In this document: positions 57,065-64,000 of the stretch, piece after piece
How positions within the stretch are numbered: the first letter of the stretch is position 1
How the letters are laid out: every line of letters starts with the position of its first letter
DNA from: Paraphysoderma sedebokerense
Lineage: Eukaryota; Blastocladiomycota; Physodermatomycetes; Physodermatales; Physodermataceae
Reading direction: 5' to 3'
Assembly: GCA_025602915.1 (NCBI GenBank)
Contig: JAHLJZ010000030.1
Location: 1-64,000, forward strand
Length of the DNA: 64,000 nt
Notes under the pieces: model-generated
Told to the model about the DNA's origin: nothing
Databases searched by the model: none
The model's input: only the letters and a program-made list of their open reading frames with translations
Made by a program: the position numbers and the translations under genes

Positions 57065-57809
57065 TTAGATAGCTTTGGAAAGATCTAAGAAAATGAAGTT
57101 AGTTAATATTGCCCGACTGAATTCATACATTCCGCTCAAGAACGGACTTACCATCCAAACCATCTCTTTTCTTGTACTTGGCATCGGAAATAACTGCTTG
57201 GCTGCTGTCTCCGCTGAAATCTGCGCTCCATTCAGCAAAGGTGGTGTTGTCCTTAGTGACACGTCTGAGTTTAAGGGTATGAATAGCGGATGAGTATGTA
57301 ACGGCTGCGTCGAAAATAAAAAATGTTAGACGGTCACACATTGAAGATCGACAGATTTGCTGATGGCCCTCCAACTTACCAGGGTTACTTTCGATGACAT
57401 CGTATGTCACATAATATTCGAGATCGGAAAGTTCCAAAAGCTTGTAACGTTGAACAGTTCCATCTGAGGAAAGCAAGAAGAAGAACATATCAGGCGCTGT
57501 TCCGGAGATTTAGCCAGAAATAGACATAAATAAATACACACCTTTGAACGTGACCTTGCGGACAGATCCGACTAGAAACGGCCCAGACGAGGAAAAAAAA
57601 AATTGTTAGGTGTTTAGAAATAAGTTTGGGATGATATCCTATCAATTTTTATTAGACATACCTTCGGCAGGTTTCATTCCTCCTTCAACCTCAACTTTAG
57701 CGACGATGGACCACCAGCCAAAAGTGGCATCCCTGACAAGACTCCAAATCTGTTCAACAGAGGCTGGGATGTGTGCAGATTCGTTAACTCTGGTGACAGC
57801 GACAGACAT
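57065..57809 (-). CDS. SRPBCC / polyketide-cyclase-like ligand-binding protein
   Basis: Five exons, 5' to 3': 57662-57809, 57542-57571, 57380-57463, 57152-57304, 57065-57084 (144 residues). The start MSVAVTRVNESAHIPASVEQ with IWSLVRDAT, then WWSIVAKVEVEGG, VGSVRKVTFKDGTVQRYKL, ELSDLEYYVTYDVIESNP, YSSAIHTLKLRRVTKDNTTF and AEWSADF follow the START/Bet v1/SRPBCC pattern (helix-grip fold with a hydrophobic pocket), closest to the polyketide cyclase 2 and PYR-like group. These bind small hydrophobic ligands; the ligand here is unknown. No signal peptide. Exons 2 (30 bases) and 5 (20 bases) are very short, but phases and the fold pattern support them. Confidence 0.8.
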
Positions 57810-58030
57810 TTTTGAATTCAGATGTTTGCTAACTCGGCAGAGGAAAAAAGGGTGACGAGAGAAGAGGAATCGTTTTTTTTAATTGCAAGAAAGCGTGTGG
57901 CTCAACGAGCAGAGTTTATCTGCCCGGTCGAAGGGCCGATGTCGTCAGACCTCAGAACTCGGAGAATATCAGATATAAATCACCACATATGCCTCAGATT
58001 TATAAATGTATCCAAACCATCACCATTACA

Positions 58031-60951
58031 ATGCTATTCCTCATGCGCAAGGAGCTAGAAATTGTAAAAACTCAAATTCACGTAGGTTTTCCCCTCAGTG
58101 GAACATCCCGCCGTTCTGACCTGTAAGGAATTGCAAATAATGACAACTGACAATAACTACAGGCAGAAATTTAGACTCGGACTGGGCTACTATTGATGAC
58201 CCAAGATTATCGAAGCCTAGGGCAAGCAACAGTCAGGGAACCGCTTCAATTAAGAACGCAACCACCGATTTAATACAAAAATTTGGAATTTGGATATACA
58301 ATATCACCAAAAATCATGATGACTGTATAGTAACCACATTAGAAGGCAAGAAAGTGTGGCTGTTGGGACGTTGCTATGACCTTCGGACTGGTATTGAAAG
58401 TATGTAATATGTAACAAGTCATACTGTGCCCGCCTCCTCCTATTTCCCCATTGACCAATTCTTGCTAGCATCGAAGGAAGTTATCGCTGAACACAAATTA
58501 CCGTCATCATTATCGACCAATCCAACCTCTATCATTCCAAGTATGATCAAGGAATCGATTCCCACCTTTACTAATTCATTTGAATCCCTTTCCCTCACAA
58601 AATCCTCGACATTCGTTTCTACGCAGTTGGAAAGAGTGAAGCGAAAATTGCACCATTCGGCCACGCTCCCAATTTCAATTCCAGAGTCACAACCCACTGA
58701 ACTTACTCTTGATTCGTTTGAAGGTTCTCCCGTTGATCATGCCGTGCAAGAAAATACTGCTCCCAGTTCATTTGACCCGGACTCTTCGATGGTTCACTCA
58801 TTCATTGATGATATCGAAAAGGATGCGTCTGATGTTGCCGTCGATTCTTCAAGGGATGATTTCGTTTCAGAATCTTCATCACTCAGCCATCCGGAAGATA
58901 GGTTTATGTTGGAAAGCTCCAGTAAAATTGCCGCCCCTGAAGCTTTTGGAACCAGTCCTCAAACCCAAGATGAGTATGAGGTTATTTCCAAACGCCGCAA
59001 TAGTGTAGGACCTTCGTTAATGTCATTGGGTTCGCTTCCAGAGGTACTTCCTTCCACACACCCTGAGTCAACAATTGAATTCCTACTAACCCTTGAGCAA
59101 CATCCAGCAATACATTTCCAATTCGCCGAAAACTGGGGATGGTTTCGAGCTGGTCTCTCAATCGCCGTCACGCCCGCATAATCGCCCTGTTGAATTCCCG
59201 TCCGCAACACCACCGTCGGAATCGGCAATGGAATCTACTGTTTTGATTGAGACTATGCCATCCACCGATACTGGAGCAGGTGCTATGCTTTACACCGTCG
59301 AAAAAGACGACAAAAACGGAGACAACGTGGAAGTGGTCAATTCCTGGCCTCTGACACCCGGCTTTTTTGAGAGCACGCAGCCATCAAAGACCTCCAATAT
59401 TCACGCCAAAATCAATGAAACTCATACCATCAAACCTCAAATGCCGAAAATAGACATCTCTCTTCGTGTAGAAGCCCTTATGCAGGATTGGGAATCTAGA
59501 CTTTGGTTCACATACACTGTAGGATTTGAACGTATTAAAAGAAGTATATTTTCTTCTGATGTGGGTTGGGGTTGCATGCATCGAAGCGGACAATGCATTT
59601 TATCTTTTGCGTTTACATGTGTCCTGCTTGGGAGAGGTATTTATGTCATTTGTAAGCAAACTATCAGAAATTGCGTCGCTAAAAATTGATATTAGATTGG
59701 CGGTTGAATGGGAAGCATGACAAGGACCAAGAAGCGGCATATCGAACGGTGGGTGCATTCCAGATTGCTCGGCGTCCATGCTGTTAGCTAACCATTGCTT
59801 CGATTCAAATTTATGTAGATTCTCAGTTGGTTTCATGATAGCTCCAATTCATATTACTCAATACAGCGCATAGCTCGAATGGGTGAGAAATTAGGGGTAA
59901 AGGTTGGGCAATGGTTTTCCCCGGGGACTCTGGGTATGTCTAATTCATTGGCTTACTATACGTGTATATCAGCTAACATACGATTTCAATAGCCCATGTT
60001 TTGCGGTAGGTTCTTAAGTGAAGCTTATATGAAAGTGCTAAATTGACCTCGGCATTCTTTTCGCAGCCGACTTAGTTTACTTCATCCATCTTGCCCTCTA
60101 CGAATTTACGTCCCTCCAGTGGCTGTGCTTTCTATTCCAACAATGCTAGCCCTGTCAGAAGTCACGATTACTCCTTCGAACCCAACATCAAACGGGGTTG
60201 TACCAACTGCGACATTTTGGACTCCGCTCGTTATTTTCATCCCAGTGCGACTGGGCCTTTCGGATATTTCAGCAGACTTTTGGGATAACCTAAAGACATT
60301 GTTTACGTGGGAATGCTGTTTGGGTATAGTGGGCGGGCGACCGAAGAAAAGTTTTTGGTTTGTCGGTTGGGAAGGTGAATGATTTTGGTTTACAACATTT
60401 CGCCAAAGAACTGCGGACTGATTCTTCTCCCTGTCTCAATAGACGATAATCTACTATATTTTGATCCACACATATCTCGAGACTTCGATTCATTTAATTC
60501 TGGTGTCCCTGTTCATGTATGTTCCACAACCGTATTCTTTATTAATATTTCCAAGTTGGTTTGCTCACCAACTCTACGGTTTGCCGCTTATCTACAGAAA
60601 TATCATACGACACAGATAAGATCAACTCCGCTATCTTCTATTGATCCTTCGATGCTTTTAGGATTTCTAATTAAATCGAAAACGGAACTAGAGAATTTTC
60701 TGTATAAAGTGCAGCATGAATTAAATCAAAGCTATCCACTTTTCTCTGTTGTAGAACACGCAACTGAATGGGACGATGATGACCTGGACGTCGAAGATGG
60801 AGACGGCGATAGGAAAGATGGCGGCGTATTTATGGATATGATGGAGATGGAAGGTGATAGTTTGAGAAGCCAGTATTCGCGGGTTGAAATGACAGAAAAG
60901 AGAAAACCGGGGAAATCGAGAAAACGGGACGATAGTTTTGAAGTTTTATAA
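58031..60951 (+). CDS. ATG4: Autophagy cysteine protease ATG4
   Basis: Ten exons: 58031-58122, 58167-58399, 58469-59043, 59108-59636, 59696-59748, 59819-59933, 59993-60005, 60067-60374, 60443-60516, 60598-60951 (781 residues). ATG4 trims ATG8 and later frees it from phosphatidylethanolamine. Landmarks in order: KKVWLLGRCYDL (about 100), SRLWFTYTVGFERIK, SDVGWGCMHRSGQ with the catalytic Cys near 456, SYYSIQRIARMGEKLGVKVG with QWFSPGTL, FIPVRLGLSDI, GIVGGRPKKSFWFVGW, LLYFDPH with the catalytic Asp and His, and SIDPSMLLGFLIKSKTELE. An insertion of over 300 low-complexity residues separates LLGR from SRLWFTY, where homologues have about 15. The tail is acidic. Exon 7 is 13 bases. The first intron (44 bases) and the choice between ATGs at 58031 and 58043 are the least certain parts. 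Confidence 0.9.
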
Positions 60952-61381
60952 ATTTTTGCAGAGTTGGAATATCCAAAGAAGACATCGGATCTTGTGAATG
61001 TATTTTCTTGTTACATTTGTACAATATTATGTATATAAGTTTATATTTAATGATACTCAGCTGCTAGTCGGGTGCTTGAAGTGCTCGGATCTGGCACTAA
61101 ATCGAGATGCTGCTGTCAGTGTCGTGCAGCCTACAATATACAGAGACGGAGGGGTCATTGGCACCTTGCGCAATCACAAATGTTGTTTTCTGGCACTCAG
61201 TCTGAGCATATTACGTCGGGGTTGAATATAATTTGAATACATAAGAGCAAGTCTAGGTATAATTAGTCCTAAGTCACAATTACACGCACTACAATATAGA
61301 TTACACAGTTACAAATTATAATACATTATACATTTATGTTACCATTTCGTCCCTTCTGAACAGGGCACAAGTGCTGTTGCT
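60952..61381. other. Convergent 3' region between ATG4 and the histidine kinase
   Basis: About 430 bases, AT-rich after 61220. Facing 3' untranslated regions; no gene seen. Confidence 0.5.
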
Positions 61382-64000
61382 TCAGCCTTCCCCTTTGCAA
61401 TGAGAACTCCGATGCCCTAGCCAACTTTTAATCACCGTATTTAAACTTTCTCCCGCTACGGGTTTCGTAATAAAATCATCGAACCCTTCTTTTTGGCAAC
61501 GCTCGAATTCCGTGTCCAGTGCATTCGCCGTAAGTGCGATTATTGGTATATTGCACCCTTGTGCACGTAATCGTAGGGTGGCTTCATGACCATCAAGGAC
61601 AGGCATGACCAGATCCTGAATTTACCAGTTTTAATCAGTTGGAGCAAGGTGAATAGTTGGAGAAAGTTATCTGTAACAAACCATCAATATTACACTAAAA
61701 TCTTTTTGAACGATTTTATCAATAGCTTCTTGGCCATGTTCTGCTATTTCAACTTCGTAACCGAATTTCAATAGCATCTTCTTTGTCACCTTGGATACGA
61801 TGACATTGTCTTCCACGAGCAAAACTCGATACTTTTTATCTGGTATATTTTCATCTGCCTTGAGCTGATCTGATGATGTCAATTGATGTGATGTTGAAAT
61901 TCCAGAATCGATAGGATAAGAAGGGGTATTGCTTCGATTCCGAAATGCGCTCGGTCTTGGAACGGACATTCTGCTCTCACATGAAGTGCAATGTCCGGTA
62001 CAATTTTGCGGTGATACTAACGGGAAAGTAATCTGAAACGATATTTTGTTTCCACTTCCCTTGATTGATTCGAAATGTAACTCGCTGCCCAACGTGCCAA
62101 GGAAATGTTTAGCCAGAGCGATACATAATCCAGCTCCTCCAAAATGTTTCCCACAGCTTATTGATACCCTTTGATTAAAAGGGTCAAAGAGATGAGGTAT
62201 TTCCGATGATTCGTAACCAGCAGAAGTGTCAGTTACAATGAATCGGATTTGGATTTTGTCCGCAGACAGGGTGGATGTGTTCGATAGCAAACGACTTTGC
62301 ATGACTTGTACGGCAAGAGAGACCAAACCATTGGAAGGTGTTGAGTTGAGAGAATGTTGGAGAAGTTTCGATATCGTCCGTTCTAATCTATAAGCGTCTG
62401 TAACTACTTTGCAACCACGAAGCTTTTCAAGACCATCCAACATAAGGCGCACTCTTCGCTCTGAAGCAAGAGGTCTAGTTTGTTTCTCAATTGTTGTAAG
62501 TAAAGTTTCTAAATCAACAGGCATCGTCTGCATGGGGAATAAACCGGCTTTAACGTTCAATAGGGCCAAAATATCGTCGACAAGCGAACCAAGGAAACTA
62601 GCAGCTACAGAAATATCGCCGGCTGCGTCGTTGATAATGGCTGAGTATATCACGGAAAAATTAACACTCCATCTCAAGCTTATAAAAGCAGCAAAATAAA
62701 CACATACGTTTGTCGCTATTGATGGTGCCAGCCAAAGCTACAATAGCGTGGACAGGATTTCGAATCTCATGACACAGAAAGTACAATATCTCAGTCTTGA
62801 TTCGATTTGCCAACTGTGCTTCCGCCTTAGCTTCTGAAAGGTCTTTCATAACCTTCTTGGTTTCCGTCAAATCTCTTAGTAACATGACATGGCGGGTTTC
62901 GCCTCCGGACACTGATGATTGAAAAGGTTCTGATATTGAAACAGCTGCAGGAAAGGTTGAACCGTCGCTTCTCTTAACCAGAACCTCAACTTCTTGACGG
63001 GCTTCAAGCATGGATGAGTTATCGAAAGAAGGTAGGACGGCAGATACTTGAATGGGTTGTGTGTCATGCACGAGATCGTCCACAGCAAAGCCAGTCTTCG
63101 TCAAGAAATGTGTATTTGCGCCTGGGGAAAACGATTCAGGACATGACAGAGGTAAGTTATTGAAACATATAAACATACCTTTGATGACACCATCCCCGAT
63201 AAATAAAAGCGGGTCTGGACAAAACTTTTATTATAATTAGCGATCATCCTAAAACTAACCGAAAAGCAATTGAAATACCTTCACGATCCATTTTGAATAT
63301 TGCGAAAGGGTGTTCAACATTTTCTTAGACACTTCCAATTCTTTTCGCTTTGACAACTCCCTTGACTTCATAATTTCATACTTTGTCATCATTGAATGGA
63401 CAATCGCAACCAGGAATAGCACAATCACGAGTGACAAGACAAAGACAATTATAGGTAACGCCGTATATCTTGAGCTATACGCGTCCGAGTACGGTGAACA
63501 GACAAACTCAAACTCTTTATCAATCACGGCCGCGGTTGATGTAATAGCTGCATCCGCAACATCACTGGCCATTGAAGGATTCGATTCATAGAGCATAGAC
63601 CGAGCCGACTTATCGTATACCAATGTTTTCATATTGTAGTGATTGGGCGAAGAAGAGAAAGAGGTGTTGAAAATTCCATTTACATCATATACAGCTGAGA
63701 CAACGCCAGTTAAGCTGAAATTGACGGCCGGATCCATGTATTTATTCTCGATATATAGAGGTACGAAGAGCAGTATTCCTGAAGGAAAAGGCCTGTTATG
63801 TTACGGCGCTAATATTTAACAATGATTAGTGACAGTACCTGGTAATCCTGGCGCAATTGTACTAACACCGGATAATACCGGCGCTTTTGTTCGTTCAACT
63901 TTATAAATAGCGTCTTTCCGCCCAGAACCGTACAACCCATCGTAGCCAATTCTCGGAAATGGTGGTAAGGACTGAATTTTCATCGTCGTCGGAAAATAAA
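61382..64000 (-). CDS. CHASE-PAS hybrid histidine kinase, 5' end beyond the window
   Basis: Visible exons, 5' to 3': from beyond 64000 to 63839, 63279-63778, 63179-63224, 62708-63121, 61682-62640, 61382-61615. The window's right edge cuts the N-terminus. Order: part of a CHASE extracellular sensor (RIGYDGLYGSGRKDAIYKV, LLFVPLYIEN, LTGVVSAVYDVNGIF); one membrane span (PIIVFVLSLVIVLFLVAIV); a coiled linker; PAS (DPLLFIGDGVIKGANTHF); HisKA with phospho-acceptor HEIRNPVHA; HATPase with G2-like HFGGAGLCIALAKHF; receiver domain with LLVEDN, LMDLVMPVLDG (phospho-acceptor Asp) and FITKP. The HATPase N box reads KLLQHSLNSTPSNG and the G1 box VTDTSAGY, both off consensus. Signal probably runs outside ligand, His, Asp, then a phosphotransfer protein not seen here. 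Confidence 0.88.

Overview
The window looks like nuclear DNA of a zoosporic (flagellated, chytrid-grade) fungus. The fungal side is shown by a white-collar-2-type PAS/GATA factor, a Kre9/Knh1-type cell-wall protein, Mediator subunit 16, an ornithine carbamoyltransferase with a mitochondrial presequence, and dense genes with short GT-AG introns (mostly about 55-125 bases). The flagellar side is shown by CFAP91 (central apparatus/radial spoke), a PIH1-domain protein (R2TP-type, possibly dynein assembly) and a CNBD2-like cyclic-nucleotide-binding protein. I assembled exons by hand from open frames, splice sites and phase; every complete multi-exon model below sums to a multiple of three.

Layout. 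1-93: tail of a gene entering from the left. About 470-945: a broken Ty1/copia RNase H fossil. 1325-2746: PIH1 protein. 3044-5352 (minus): glycine-rich-domain protein GRDP-A. 6331-7887: ornithine carbamoyltransferase. 7962-8825 (minus): unrecognised protein. 9357-12518: CFAP91. 13261-16509 (minus): WC-2-like factor. 17858-18818: small secreted protein. 19240-24810: CHD1 remodeller. 25419-27389: unrecognised protein with six DID repeats. 28987-31320: GRDP-B, a close paralogue of GRDP-A with the same nine-exon layout, preceded by a relic of a third first exon. 31865-36714 (minus): P4-ATPase flippase. 37248-41724 (minus): MED16. 42544-44304 (minus): CNBD2-like protein. 45097-46130: Hikeshi. 46393-48979 (minus): PHD/RING protein. 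49203-50273 (minus): SF3A2. 51031-55222: WD40/inositol 5-phosphatase. 55671-56625: Kre9-like secreted protein. 57065-57809 (minus): SRPBCC-fold protein. 58031-60951: ATG4 protease. 61382 to beyond 64000 (minus): CHASE-PAS hybrid histidine kinase, cut by the window edge.

There is no operon-like logic. The genes are mostly single-copy eukaryotic housekeeping functions: transcription (MED16, CHD1, WC-2), splicing (SF3A2), lipid and phosphoinositide traffic (flippase, 5-phosphatase), autophagy (ATG4), stress import (Hikeshi), signalling (histidine kinase, CNBD2-like) and motility. The least ordinary items are the DID-repeat protein, the inverted GRDP pair with its relic exon, an 86-codon open frame directly behind the Hikeshi stop in the same frame, a coding-like minus-strand frame between the flippase and MED16, and a histidine kinase whose ATP-binding boxes look degenerate. 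I saw no rRNA, tRNA, CRISPR array or intact mobile element.
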